From: Eximiradius proteiniborus
GTDB lineage: Bacteria > Bacteroidota > Ignavibacteria > Kapaibacteriales > UBA2268
Reading direction: 5' to 3'
Assembly (NCBI GenBank): GCA_937936035.1
Contig: CALGXJ010000085.1
Span: forward strand, 1-40,867
DNA length: 40,867 bases
Shown: piece after piece, positions 28,412 to 38,535 of the stretch
How the letters are laid out: every line of letters starts with the position of its first letter
Position numbering within the stretch: position 1 is the stretch's first letter
Notes under the pieces: generated by a model
Seen by the model: only the letters and a program-made list of their open reading frames with translations
Told to the model about the DNA's origin: nothing
Databases searched by the model: none
Made by a program: the position numbers and the translations under genes

Positions 28412-29471
28412 TAATTATCCCGACAAAATAAAGACAATCTATAAATTCACTATTACCTCCGGGCAGAAGCCAGAGCGCGTAGATGTGTTTTTGACCCGGG
28501 CAATTGCAGGAGCAACCCGCAACCGTGTGCAGAAAGCCATCGATGCAGAGTGCGTCCGTATCAACGGCAATCCAGTTAAAGCAAGTCGGAAAATTCAACC
28601 GGGTGACGAAGTTGAATGCGTTATAATGAAACTTCCGCCAATTGAACTAATTCCAGAGCCAATTAAGATTGAAATCGTATATGAAGACGAACACCTTGTA
28701 GTGGTAAATAAGCAACGTGGGCTGGTTGTTCATCCATCGATCGGGCACAGGAGCGGTACTCTTATCAATGCTTTGCTATATCATTTGGGGATGCGAGAAG
28801 CAATTAAGCTGGAACTCGAAGACGAGGACGAAGAATCTGACAACGACGACGACGAGCAAATTTTTGCGAGCGACGCTGTTCGCCCGGGATTAGTCCATAG
28901 AATAGACAAAGACACTTCCGGGCTGCTTGTCGTCGCCAAAAATGCTACTATCCACGCAGAACTTTCCCGGCAATTTGCCGAAAAAACAACCGAACGCGAA
29001 TATCAGGCAATAATCTGGGGCAATCCAAAGCAAGAGAAAGGAACAATAGTAGGCAATATAGGACGTTCGCTCAAAAATCGGAAGATTTTCACTATTCTTC
29101 CAAAAGGTGGAAAATACGCAAAAACTGATTACGAAGTGCTTGAAAATTTTAAATACGTATCGCTTGCACGGTTTGTACTGCACACGGGACGCACACACCA
29201 AATACGCGTTCATTCTCACTATATCGGGCATCCCATTTTCGGGGACCCAACCTATGGCGGGGCGTCTGTTTTATTTGGAGGAGAGAACCCAAAATTTCGT
29301 TCCAGAGCGGAAAAATGCCTGCAAATTGCAAACGAGCGTCAGATATTGCACGCGAAAACGCTAGGGTTTTACCACCCAGCGTTGAAGCAATTTATGCGTT
29401 TCGATAGTGAGCTCCCGGAGGACTTCCGGCAAATTCTGGAATTATTCAGGGAAGTCAGTTTTGATTATTGA
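28398..29471 (+). CDS. RluA/RluD-family 23S rRNA pseudouridine synthase
   Basis: S4-like N-terminus (RVDVFLTRAIAGATRNRVQKAIDAECVRINGNPVKASRKIQPGDEV); PGLVHRIDKDTSGLLVVAKN; HTGRTHQIRVHSHYIGHPIFGDPTYGG. Start moved to the ATG at 28398. Confidence 0.94.
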   Translation: MQANNNYPDKIKTIYKFTITSGQKPERVDVFLTRAIAGATRNRVQKAIDAECVRINGNPVKASRKIQPGDEVECVIMKLPPIELIPEPIKIEIVYEDEHLVVVNKQRGLVVHPSIGHRSGTLINALLYHLGMREAIKLELEDEDEESDNDDDEQIFASDAVRPGLVHRIDKDTSGLLVVAKNATIHAELSRQFAEKTTEREYQAIIWGNPKQEKGTIVGNIGRSLKNRKIFTILPKGGKYAKTDYEVLENFKYVSLARFVLHTGRTHQIRVHSHYIGHPIFGDPTYGGASVLFGGENPKFRSRAEKCLQIANERQILHAKTLGFYHPALKQFMRFDSELPEDFRQILELFREVSFDY

Positions 29472-30658
29472 TCAGGACAGTTTGGGAATTTAATTGTAAA
29501 TTTACTTCCTTCGCCAAGTTTGCTCTCAGCAAAAATTTCGCCATTCATTTTTTCAACAAATTCTTTGCAGATAACAAGTCCGAGCCCTGTTCCAACTTCC
29601 TTATTTGTTCCAAGCTTAGAATGAGTTTTATCTAATTTAAATAGGTTATCTAAAGTATCATCATCCATACCAACTCCGTTGTCCTCTACGGTAATATATG
29701 AGAAATCATCATCTACACGGCAACTGACAGAGATTTTACCACCATAGTTTGTGAATTTAACAGCATTGGAAAGGAGATTTCGAAGAATCGTTGATAGCAG
29801 ATTATTATCGCAGCAAACAGATACGTTGCAATCTTCGGAGAGACTGAGTGTGATTTTTTTCATTGTTATTTGAGAGGATACATCGCTTGCAGATAATTTA
29901 ATAATATCCGACAAATTATGTTTATCAATATTTACCGAAAATTTATTTAACTGCGAACGAGACCACGTGAGCAGATTTTCGAGCAACTTATACGTGTGCG
30001 AAGATGACTGCTCAATTTCATTAATAATATCAATAATATCTTCTTTGCTGAATTGCTCAATATTATCTTTAAGAATTTTAACAAGTTTATATTGTGCAGA
30101 GATTGGATTTATTAAATCGTGAGCAATAATGGAAAAGAATTTGTCTTTTGTAGAGTTTAACTGCTCTAATTTTTTTGTATATTCTTTCAGTTTTTCTTCG
30201 GCTTCGATACGACGATTTAATTCATCAATAGATTGGTTTTTAATAATTCTATATTGCTTAACTTTGTTGAACAAAGTAGCAACATTTTCTATTGCAATAA
30301 TGACATTATAAGATCCAGTTTCATTAGTTGGGATTGACAAAAGAGTAACAGTTTGAGCCTGGTAGTTGCCCTCGTTGTCTTTTATTGGGATGAAATATTC
30401 ATTAAGCATTGGTGAAAGCACCATCGGCGGGCGTCCGGAAAACATCAACTGCAATCTTGACTTATATTTAGGGGTTTTCAAATGTGGGAATAATTCAAAA
30501 ATATTTTTAAAAATAACATCTTCACGATGAATATTTGTCCAGGCTTCGAGAGTTCTATTCCAGAAAATAATATTGAAATTACTATTGATTATGCAAATAC
30601 CGATTGGGATATGGTCGTAAGCGATGAAAGGATTTTCGTAATAAATATCTTTGAGCAT
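29465..30658 (-). CDS. PAS-domain sensor histidine kinase
   Basis: PAS-like IPIGICIINSNFNIIFWNRTLEAW; H-box KDKFFSIIAHDLINPI; N-box LLSNAVKFT; G boxes VEDNGVGMD and GTGLGLVICKEFVEKMNG. Confidence 0.93.
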   Translation of the reverse strand: MLKDIYYENPFIAYDHIPIGICIINSNFNIIFWNRTLEAWTNIHREDVIFKNIFELFPHLKTPKYKSRLQLMFSGRPPMVLSPMLNEYFIPIKDNEGNYQAQTVTLLSIPTNETGSYNVIIAIENVATLFNKVKQYRIIKNQSIDELNRRIEAEEKLKEYTKKLEQLNSTKDKFFSIIAHDLINPISAQYKLVKILKDNIEQFSKEDIIDIINEIEQSSSHTYKLLENLLTWSRSQLNKFSVNIDKHNLSDIIKLSASDVSSQITMKKITLSLSEDCNVSVCCDNNLLSTILRNLLSNAVKFTNYGGKISVSCRVDDDFSYITVEDNGVGMDDDTLDNLFKLDKTHSKLGTNKEVGTGLGLVICKEFVEKMNGEIFAESKLGEGSKFTIKFPNCPDQ

Positions 30659-30676
30659 AGTATCACAGAATAATGT

Positions 30677-31291
30677 TTAACTGATTTTATTAATATATTG
30701 GTCAATAATACTTACGAAGTATTGGAAGGAATGAATATTGAAGAAGAGAATAATGTCACCAGATATTTCTAGCTCTTTGATTACAAATATTGCTTTTCCG
30801 AGAAGAACAACTTCATCAACAAATTTTAGCCGTTGTTCGAAAAATTCTTTTTTGTAGTTTTCAAAAAATACAGGCACATAGAATTCGAACTCGTGCTCAA
30901 GAGAATTACTGAAAGTAGCAAGAATAGTATTGAGAATAATATTTCCGATCTCTACCAGAGCACCAGCCTTGATTTCATCAAATTCATACGAATCGAGCAC
31001 CTGACGCGAGAATACATCTACTAATTTATTCGCACTCTCTTGCGAAAATACAAGCTGCGAAATACCAGAAAAACTATTGTGAAATTCCATATTTACAGCT
31101 GAATAATCTTCCTTTCCTAAATCTTGCAATTCTTCGATAAGTCGGTCGGAAGAAATTATTCTGATTTTTGGAATAGAGAGCTCAATCTCGACATTTAGAA
31201 TATCGCTAAGAATATTGGTGCTTTCATTTACTCCGATATTAAGAAGTTCAAGAATGGCTTCCTGTTGAATCAGCGTAAGATCATAGTTCAT
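30677..31291 (-). CDS. CheC-like phosphatase (CheC/CheX/FliY superfamily)
   Basis: Two E-x-x-N motifs, ELLNIGVNEST and EIGNIILNTILATFSNSL, in the CheC arrangement; adjacent to a CheY. Confidence 0.85.
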   Translation of the reverse strand: MNYDLTLIQQEAILELLNIGVNESTNILSDILNVEIELSIPKIRIISSDRLIEELQDLGKEDYSAVNMEFHNSFSGISQLVFSQESANKLVDVFSRQVLDSYEFDEIKAGALVEIGNIILNTILATFSNSLEHEFEFYVPVFFENYKKEFFEQRLKFVDEVVLLGKAIFVIKELEISGDIILFFNIHSFQYFVSIIDQYINKIS

Positions 31292-31293
31292 AG

Positions 31294-31671
31294 CTAACCT
31301 CCACAGGACGAAAATGCTTTTTCGATAGCGTCGAACAATTCCTGTTCTGCCACTTGTTTTTTCAAAACGGCTACAACACCAAGCTCATAGAATTTGTCTA
31401 AAATAGATTTCTGTTGATTTGCAGAAATAACTATAATAGGAGTGTTAATGCCCATTTCGCGTAAAATTTTGATTGTGGTAATTCCATTGATGCCCGGCAT
31501 AAGATAATCGACAAGAATGCAGTCAAATTGCTCATTTTTTAGTAAACTGACAGCTTCTGTCCCACTACTTACTTCTTTGACTGAAGTGAATTTTTTTGAT
31601 AGAATTTTTCGAATTGCCATCCGGGCAACTATGGAATCATCAACTATCAATATTTTTTTGTTGTTCTCCAT
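31294..31671 (-). CDS. CheY-like single-domain response regulator
   Basis: ILIVDDSIVARMAIRKIL, CILVDYLMPGINGI, IIVISANQ, VLKKQ: acidic pair, phospho-Asp, Ser/Thr and Lys all present. Confidence 0.94.
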   Translation of the reverse strand: MENNKKILIVDDSIVARMAIRKILSKKFTSVKEVSSGTEAVSLLKNEQFDCILVDYLMPGINGITTIKILREMGINTPIIVISANQQKSILDKFYELGVVAVLKKQVAEQELFDAIEKAFSSCGG

Positions 31672-31681
31672 AGAAAGCCTT

Positions 31682-32971
31682 TTATTTTTTTATTTCCCAA
31701 TAAATTTCTTTGCGCAATTTTTGAATAAAGTCATTATATATTTTCATTTTTTTATGGTCAAGGGCAATACTGTTAATATAATCATAATCCTGTTCAATAG
31801 TAGCAAAATGCTCTGGGATAGTTGATTTTTTGTAAATTATATGGAAAGCAGGCTTATTTTGGACTAAATTATACGGAAGAGGTTCTGAAATACCTCCATC
31901 TTTAAGTTTAGTGATTTGTTCGCGAAAATTGGATGGAATTTCTTTTATTGGCAACCTACCAATAAGACCTCCGAAACCGCGTGTTTCTTTGTCGTCGGAG
32001 TGCAGGCGAGCAATCTCCGAGAAATTATTATTTTCTATTGCAACTAAACGAAGCGAGTCCAAAAAAGCACGGGTGCGTTCATAATCTTCTGTTGATTGCG
32101 AAATTTTGAATAAAATATGACGAGCGTGAATAGCATCCTTCTTTTTTTCTACAACTTGAATCAGATGAAACCCGAATGGAGTTTCAACCGGGCGCGAAAT
32201 ATCTCCGGGTTCGAGCGAAAATGCAGCATTTTCGAACTCAGGGAAGAACTTACCACGAGCGACCCAGCCCAAATCGCCCCCTTTCGAAGAGGTGGCAAAA
32301 TCCTGACTATAGCGGGCAGCAAAGCCTTCGAAATCTCCCAGCCGCAGAATAGAATCTCTTACAATTCGAGCAAGTTCAAAAGTTCGTTTCTTTTCGTCAA
32401 GTTGGACGTCTACGTTTTTTACAAGATGATATATTTCATATGTTTCTGGCACTTTAGGTATAGAATCGCGATAAGATTTGTAGAATTCTTCAACTTCTTT
32501 TGGAGTAATTGAAACATTTCCTATGAGTTGCTGAACAAGGTTAGCAGAAAGTAATTTATTTCGAATATCGTCGCGTAATTCAAATTTAATCCTATTTATT
32601 GATTTCTTATAAACTTGCTCCACTCTATCTTCTGAACCGAATTGCTGAAGCAGGGTTTGCAGAAATGCCTGCCAGCGAGCTTCGATTTGTTCATCAGTAA
32701 CAACTATAGAGTCTTCAATTGCCTTTGTGATAAGCAATTTTTCGTTTATCAGAGCATCAAGTAGTTCCTGAAAAAGCTGAGGGTCGTTAGGATTAACCCG
32801 TGGATCCTGCTGAGCCATCATAAGAAGTTGCCCCCGAACGTCGCTAAGCAAAATCACCTCGTTGCCAACGACTGCCAGCACTTTGTCCATCGTTTCGCCT
32901 CGGGAAATCTGGGTTTGTGCAAATTGTGAACTAATAATCAGAAAGCATATAAACAACAGTATTTTTTTCAT
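31682..32971 (-). CDS. SurA-like periplasmic peptidyl-prolyl cis-trans isomerase
   Basis: Signal peptide MKKILLFICFLIISSQFAQTQ; KVLAVVGNEVILLSDVRGQ; parvulin motifs DFATSSKGGDLGWVARGKFFPEFENAAFSLEPGDISRPVETPFGFHLIQVVEKK and IHARHILFKI; second parvulin-like copy. Confidence 0.92.
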   Translation of the reverse strand: MKKILLFICFLIISSQFAQTQISRGETMDKVLAVVGNEVILLSDVRGQLLMMAQQDPRVNPNDPQLFQELLDALINEKLLITKAIEDSIVVTDEQIEARWQAFLQTLLQQFGSEDRVEQVYKKSINRIKFELRDDIRNKLLSANLVQQLIGNVSITPKEVEEFYKSYRDSIPKVPETYEIYHLVKNVDVQLDEKKRTFELARIVRDSILRLGDFEGFAARYSQDFATSSKGGDLGWVARGKFFPEFENAAFSLEPGDISRPVETPFGFHLIQVVEKKKDAIHARHILFKISQSTEDYERTRAFLDSLRLVAIENNNFSEIARLHSDDKETRGFGGLIGRLPIKEIPSNFREQITKLKDGGISEPLPYNLVQNKPAFHIIYKKSTIPEHFATIEQDYDYINSIALDHKKMKIYNDFIQKLRKEIYWEIKK

Positions 32972-33075
32972 ACTAAGCACAAAAAATATTGAAAATAAAT
33001 AAAATATAATTTATAACAAATAAACGATAAATTCAAATTTATGACGTATTAATTCAATAAAAAAGTCGAGAATAA

Positions 33076-35169
33076 TTAACTATTTCTATTATTTGTCAAT
33101 AAATATTCCTGCACAGAGAAAGGTTTAGCTCCTTTCGACGGTGTGATTTTTTCGTAAGAACCATCTGGTAGCAACTTCCACGATTTAGTATTGTCCTTCC
33201 AATAAAGATTAAGAAGTTCAGTCAGTTGTTTTTTTATTTGAGTTTGATAAACGGGGAACATAATTTCAACTCTGCGGTGCAAGTTGCGGGTCATCCAGTC
33301 GGCACTTGACAGGTAGACTTCTTCGTTGCCACCATTTTTGAAGTAAAACACACGGCTATGCTCCAAGAAACGACCGAGAATAGAACGAACTTCGATATTT
33401 TCGCTAATGTTTGGAACGCCGGGCTTCAAACAGCACACTCCACGACAAATAAGATGGATTTTGACACCTTTTGAAGATGCTTTGTAAAGTTCCGCAATAA
33501 CTTCTTTTTGAGCAATTTGGTTAAGTTTTGCAATAATAAGCCCGGGATTTTCAGGCGTATGTAGTTCGGCTTCGCGACGAATCAGAGAAATCAATTTTTT
33601 ATGTAGATTAATCGGAGCAACAGAAAAATGTTTCCAGTTGTCGTAGTGAGAATAACCGGTAAGGTAATTAAACAAATCAATAGCATCGTCGCCAAATTCA
33701 TCGTTAGAGGTAAACATAGCAATGTCTGTATAGATGCGAGCAGTAACTTGGTTGTAGTTACCGGTGGAGAGATGGAGGTATTTTTTTAATTTTCCGCCTT
33801 CACGGCGAACAATCAGAGCAATTTTGCAGTGGGTTTTTAGTCCCGGGACGCCATATACAACGTGTACACCTACATTTTCAAGTTCCTTTGCCCAGATAAT
33901 GTTGGATTCCTCGTCGAAACGAGCTTTAAGTTCGACAAAAGCAGTTACGTATTTCCCATTTTCTGCTGCGCGCTTGAGAGCCTCGACTATAGCGGAGTAT
34001 CGCCCAGTTCGATAGAGAGTAATCTTGATGGCGAGGACGTCTGGGTCGTCGGCAGCTTGATTTAAGAAACGCAAAGTGCTATTTGTAAATGAATCGTAGG
34101 GATGATGCACAAGCAAATCAGATTGGCGAATAGCTTCGAAAACACCTGGACCATCCTGCTTAAATTGCGGCAGATCCCGCGTAGAGAAAGGCTTATCTTT
34201 AATATCTTTAAGTTCGAGTTTGAGCAGTTCCATAAAATCGGGTAGATTAAGAGGACGATTAAGAGTATAAACGTCTGTTGGTTCCAGATCAAGTGATTTC
34301 ATAAGAATGTTTGCAACAAAATCGGGCATATTGGAATTAACTTCAAGGCGAACGGCTGCTCCTCCCCAGCGTCGTTGTTTTACTTGCTCTGCGATTTCGG
34401 AGAGCAAATCTTCGGCTTCGTCTTCTGCAATTTCTATATCGGCATCGCGGGTAACACGAAAAGTGTTAGACGAAAGTATAGTCATTCCCGGATAGAGTTG
34501 CTCGGCAAAAGCTCGAATAACCTGCTCAACCAAAATATAGTTGTGCTTTCGTTTCCCGTTGAGTGGAATAAATCTTGGCACAACAGAAGGAATTTGCAGG
34601 AATCCAATACGACGATCCTCATCATCAGCTAAATTATCCTGAAAAGCAAAAGCAATATTAAGGCTACGATTAATCAGTCGCGGGAAAGGATTAGCCGGAC
34701 CGAGAGTAAGCGGAGTAAGCACAGGCATAATATTTTCGCGGAAGTATTTTTCTAAATAAGATTTATCTTTTTCATCAAGTTCGTCAAAACGATGAAAAAC
34801 AACACCGTATTTACGCAGTTCTGGAAAAATTTCTTCGTTTAGCAGTTGTTCCTGCATCTGGTATAGCGGTAGCAGAGCGTTACGAATTTCTGTTAGCTGT
34901 TCGCGGGGAGTTTTGCCGTCGTAAGAGTATTCTATTACACCTTCGGCAATCTGGCTTTTGAGTCCTGCAACGCGAATCATAAAAAATTCGTCCATATTCG
35001 AACTAAAAATGCACACAAATTTAAGTCTTTCCAGCAGTGGGTGCTGGTTGCCAGAGGCTTCGAGCAGCACTTTGCGGTTAAATTCAATCAAGCTGAGTTC
35101 ACGATTTATATAATATTGCGGAGCAAAATAATCTATTTTATTTGTTTGGATTTTGTTTGGTTTATTCAT
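33076..35169 (-). CDS. ppk1: Polyphosphate kinase 1
   Basis: YINRELSLIEFNRKVL; SSNMDEFFMIRVAGLKSQ; VHVVYGVPGLKTHCKIALIVRREGGKLKKYLHLSTGNYN; FLEHSRVFYFKNGG; SSADWMTRNLHRRVEIMFPV. Confidence 0.97.
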   Translation of the reverse strand: MNKPNKIQTNKIDYFAPQYYINRELSLIEFNRKVLLEASGNQHPLLERLKFVCIFSSNMDEFFMIRVAGLKSQIAEGVIEYSYDGKTPREQLTEIRNALLPLYQMQEQLLNEEIFPELRKYGVVFHRFDELDEKDKSYLEKYFRENIMPVLTPLTLGPANPFPRLINRSLNIAFAFQDNLADDEDRRIGFLQIPSVVPRFIPLNGKRKHNYILVEQVIRAFAEQLYPGMTILSSNTFRVTRDADIEIAEDEAEDLLSEIAEQVKQRRWGGAAVRLEVNSNMPDFVANILMKSLDLEPTDVYTLNRPLNLPDFMELLKLELKDIKDKPFSTRDLPQFKQDGPGVFEAIRQSDLLVHHPYDSFTNSTLRFLNQAADDPDVLAIKITLYRTGRYSAIVEALKRAAENGKYVTAFVELKARFDEESNIIWAKELENVGVHVVYGVPGLKTHCKIALIVRREGGKLKKYLHLSTGNYNQVTARIYTDIAMFTSNDEFGDDAIDLFNYLTGYSHYDNWKHFSVAPINLHKKLISLIRREAELHTPENPGLIIAKLNQIAQKEVIAELYKASSKGVKIHLICRGVCCLKPGVPNISENIEVRSILGRFLEHSRVFYFKNGGNEEVYLSSADWMTRNLHRRVEIMFPVYQTQIKKQLTELLNLYWKDNTKSWKLLPDGSYEKITPSKGAKPFSVQEYLLTNNRNS

Positions 35170-35413
35170 TGTGCTTCCTACTAAATTGCAAATAAACTAT
35201 TTAAATTAATATTAATATTTCGAAAAATCAAGCAATTATAGGTAAATATTGTAAATTTACTTTTGAAAAGGAAATCAATTGCAAGCAATTTATTTTTACC
35301 ATAATAGAAATTCAGTATTTTTTCTTAATGATTTAATGATTAGTAATGGTTAATTTAAATGCAATATAATACTAACAACAAAGTCAATAATTGAAAAACC
35401 ATTACAAAAAACT

Positions 35414-38400
35414 ATGAAAGAAAACTCATTAAAAATAATAGCCGACAACATTGCTGATTGGATATATTGGATAAACAAAGAAGGAAAAGTAATTTTTTAT
35501 TCTAAATCAATCGAGCAGCTTACTGAATATACCTTAGATGAGATATCCGCAAATGAGAATTTTTTAATTAGTATCGTTTATGATGAAGATAAAGAAAAAT
35601 TTACTGAACACATCAAAACAGCATATTCTGAAAATCCAGACACTTTTGAGTTAGAATTCAGAATTGTTACAAAAAGCGGGCAGATTAAAACAATTTCGCA
35701 TATATGCAAGCCAATCTACGAAAATGATAAGTATATTGGCAGAATTGCCGACAATCGAGATATTACAACTCAAAAATCCCAATCAGAAACTATTTTATCT
35801 GAAAAGAAAAGATTTGATTTATATATGGATAATATTTTGGATGTGCTTTGGGAAGTTGATGAAAATTTCATTGTAAAATATCTTTCATCGGCATTTGAGA
35901 GGCTTTCTGGTTTGCCTTGCAAAGAAGCAATTGAAAAATCCGTATTTGAATTATTGAACATTTCCGAAGGAAGTGAACCGTTCAATTTTTTAATAAATAG
36001 ACGCAATGCTTTCTACGAAAAGGGAATTATCGAAGATGCAATTTTTGAAGTCCCATTTTCTAATAAAGAAGGCAGAATAATTTGGTTTGAAGTATCTTCT
36101 CGACCTGTGATTAAGGACAATATTTTAATGGGTTTTGTCGGTGTTGCAAGAGATATTACAATACGTAAAAATCATCTAACAAAACTGGAAACAATCACAG
36201 ATATTATCGAAAACAGTATTCTGGAATTTGATATTGTAAACCGGAACATCAATTTTAATAATAAGTTCTATCAAATGCTGGGATATACGCCCGATGAATT
36301 TGAAAACAGTATAGAAAATATGATTGAACATATTCACATAGATGACAGAGAAAAAGTATCAAGGTCTATTCAGGAATTAATATCTAAAAAAATAGTTAAG
36401 TTTAGTCACGAATATAGGATGAAGACAAAAGATGGAAATTGGAAATGGTTGAAATGCAACGGTAAAATAACTGAATGGGACAAAGAAGGCAGCCCGACAA
36501 AAATTATTGCTGCTCATATAGATATTGATAAAGAAAAACGCCTTCAAGAAGAGAAACTACTGCTTCTTAGTTCTGCTATCAGTGCGACTTCTGAGAGTGT
36601 TGTAATTACGGACGTTCGAGGCAATATACAATATGCAAACCCAGCATTTACCGAGCTAACACAATATTCTTTAGAAGAAGCAATAGGAAAAAATCCGAGA
36701 GAGCTCGTTAATTCCGGCGAGCAGAATAAAGAATTTTACAAAACAATGTGGAGAACCATAGCAAACGGCAAAACCTGGAAAGGTGAAATTATCAACAGGC
36801 GAAAAGATGGCTCCAAATATGTAGAATTTTTAACAATAACACCGGTTAAAAATGATCGAGGGGAGATCATTAATTATGTTGCAATAAAGCGTGATATTTC
36901 ATATGAGCGAGAGTTAATAAAAGAGCTTAACAAAATAAATTCTGAATTACAAGCAATTTATGATAGTTCACCTGTTCTGATAAGTTTGCTTGATAGAAGC
37001 TCGAGAATTGTCTACGCCAACAAAACAACGACTGACTTTTTGGGAATACCGCTTGAAGAACTAATCAACAAGCGGGCTTGTGGTTGTTTTGGTTGTATAC
37101 ACGAGAATGATTCTGAGCTTGGATGTGGATTCGGACCAAATTGCGCCGAATGCCATCTGAATAAAGCAATTCAAAAAACGTTTGAAACTAAGCAAAGCCT
37201 TACCGGAATAGAACACGAAGCCAAATTGATGGTAAATGGGTTCCTGCGAGAATACACATTTCTGGCTACAACCTCATTTATACAATCCGGTAGTAGTCAA
37301 TATGTATTATTAAACTTGCTTGATATAACAGAAAAGAAAATAAGCGAGAAATTACTTGAACAAAGCTACAAAACATTCAGAACTTATATCCAGTCTGCAC
37401 CTATGGGGATTGTTTCTATTGGGAGAGATGGCAAAATACGTGGATGCAACCGGGCATTTCAGGAACTACTCAAAACATCGGAAGAAAATCTACTCGATAG
37501 AAATATTCTTTATTATATTTTCCAGAGGCAAGATCTGCTAATTGATACAATTGCACATCTAAATGGAGAAAATCAAAAAATAGAAGTGATAATGCAAGAT
37601 GCTAATGAAAAGATATTCTGGGCAAAAATTTCTGCTGTATTATTAAATGATGATGAAATTTTATGTTTTATTGAAGATGTCGACAATAAAAAGCGAGCCG
37701 AAGAAGAGCAACGAGCATTGTTAGACGCATTAAGACTTTCGAACCAAAAGATAGAACAGACTTTGCAGGAAAAAGATAAATTAATAAAAGAACTTGAAGA
37801 AACTCAAAAACGACTTCAGGGAACCATATCTGCAAAAGATAAGTTTTTCTCAATTATTTCTCACGATTTACGAGGACCTTTCAGTGGATTTTTGGGGCTA
37901 ACAGATATGATGGCAAAAGATATGGAAGATTTGTCGTTGCGAGAACTTAGAAAAATGTCGCAAGCTATATACAAATCAGCGAATTCAGTATATAAACTAC
38001 TTGATGATTTATTGCAATGGTCCCGCTTACAGCTTGGGAAAATACCATATAATCCTGAAACAATTACATTAAAGGAAATCGTCAATAATTCTCTATATAC
38101 TTTAAGAGAACTTGCCAATAATAAAGAAATAAATCTATCTATTGATGTGCCTGATGATTTTGCAGTTTATTGCGACAGGAATATGATAACAGGAGTAATC
38201 CGGAATCTCGTAACGAACGGTATAAAATTTACTCACCGTGGTGGTAGAATTAAAATATTTATTAATCAAGTGGAAGGAGACTTTGCTGAAATTGCAGTCG
38301 AAGACAATGGAGTAGGTATCCCTAACGAGATACAAGATAAAATATTTAGGTTAGATTCGCAAGTTTCAACAAAAGGAACAGAACAGGAAACGGGTTCGGG

Positions 38401-38521
38401 ACTTGGACTAATATTATGCAAAGAATTTGTTGAAAAACATGGTGGAAAGATGTATTTTAACAGTAAGGAAAATGAAGGAACAACATTTTTCTTCACGCTT
38501 CCTATTGCGAAAAACATCTGA
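35414..38521 (+). CDS. Multi-PAS sensor histidine kinase with a Cys-rich PAS-associated segment
   Basis: Several PAS/PAC units (WIYWINKEGKVIFYSKSIEQLTEYT; SVVITDVRGNIQYANPAFTELTQYSLEEAIGKNPRELVNSG; MGIVSIGRDGKIRGCNRAFQELL), H-box KDKFFSIISHDLRGPF, N-box IRNLVTNGIKFT, GSGLGLILCKEFVEKHGG. Confidence 0.95.
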   Translation: MKENSLKIIADNIADWIYWINKEGKVIFYSKSIEQLTEYTLDEISANENFLISIVYDEDKEKFTEHIKTAYSENPDTFELEFRIVTKSGQIKTISHICKPIYENDKYIGRIADNRDITTQKSQSETILSEKKRFDLYMDNILDVLWEVDENFIVKYLSSAFERLSGLPCKEAIEKSVFELLNISEGSEPFNFLINRRNAFYEKGIIEDAIFEVPFSNKEGRIIWFEVSSRPVIKDNILMGFVGVARDITIRKNHLTKLETITDIIENSILEFDIVNRNINFNNKFYQMLGYTPDEFENSIENMIEHIHIDDREKVSRSIQELISKKIVKFSHEYRMKTKDGNWKWLKCNGKITEWDKEGSPTKIIAAHIDIDKEKRLQEEKLLLLSSAISATSESVVITDVRGNIQYANPAFTELTQYSLEEAIGKNPRELVNSGEQNKEFYKTMWRTIANGKTWKGEIINRRKDGSKYVEFLTITPVKNDRGEIINYVAIKRDISYERELIKELNKINSELQAIYDSSPVLISLLDRSSRIVYANKTTTDFLGIPLEELINKRACGCFGCIHENDSELGCGFGPNCAECHLNKAIQKTFETKQSLTGIEHEAKLMVNGFLREYTFLATTSFIQSGSSQYVLLNLLDITEKKISEKLLEQSYKTFRTYIQSAPMGIVSIGRDGKIRGCNRAFQELLKTSEENLLDRNILYYIFQRQDLLIDTIAHLNGENQKIEVIMQDANEKIFWAKISAVLLNDDEILCFIEDVDNKKRAEEEQRALLDALRLSNQKIEQTLQEKDKLIKELEETQKRLQGTISAKDKFFSIISHDLRGPFSGFLGLTDMMAKDMEDLSLRELRKMSQAIYKSANSVYKLLDDLLQWSRLQLGKIPYNPETITLKEIVNNSLYTLRELANNKEINLSIDVPDDFAVYCDRNMITGVIRNLVTNGIKFTHRGGRIKIFINQVEGDFAEIAVEDNGVGIPNEIQDKIFRLDSQVSTKGTEQETGSGLGLILCKEFVEKHGGKMYFNSKENEGTTFFFTLPIAKNI

Positions 38522-38535
38522 TTTCCAATGAACTT

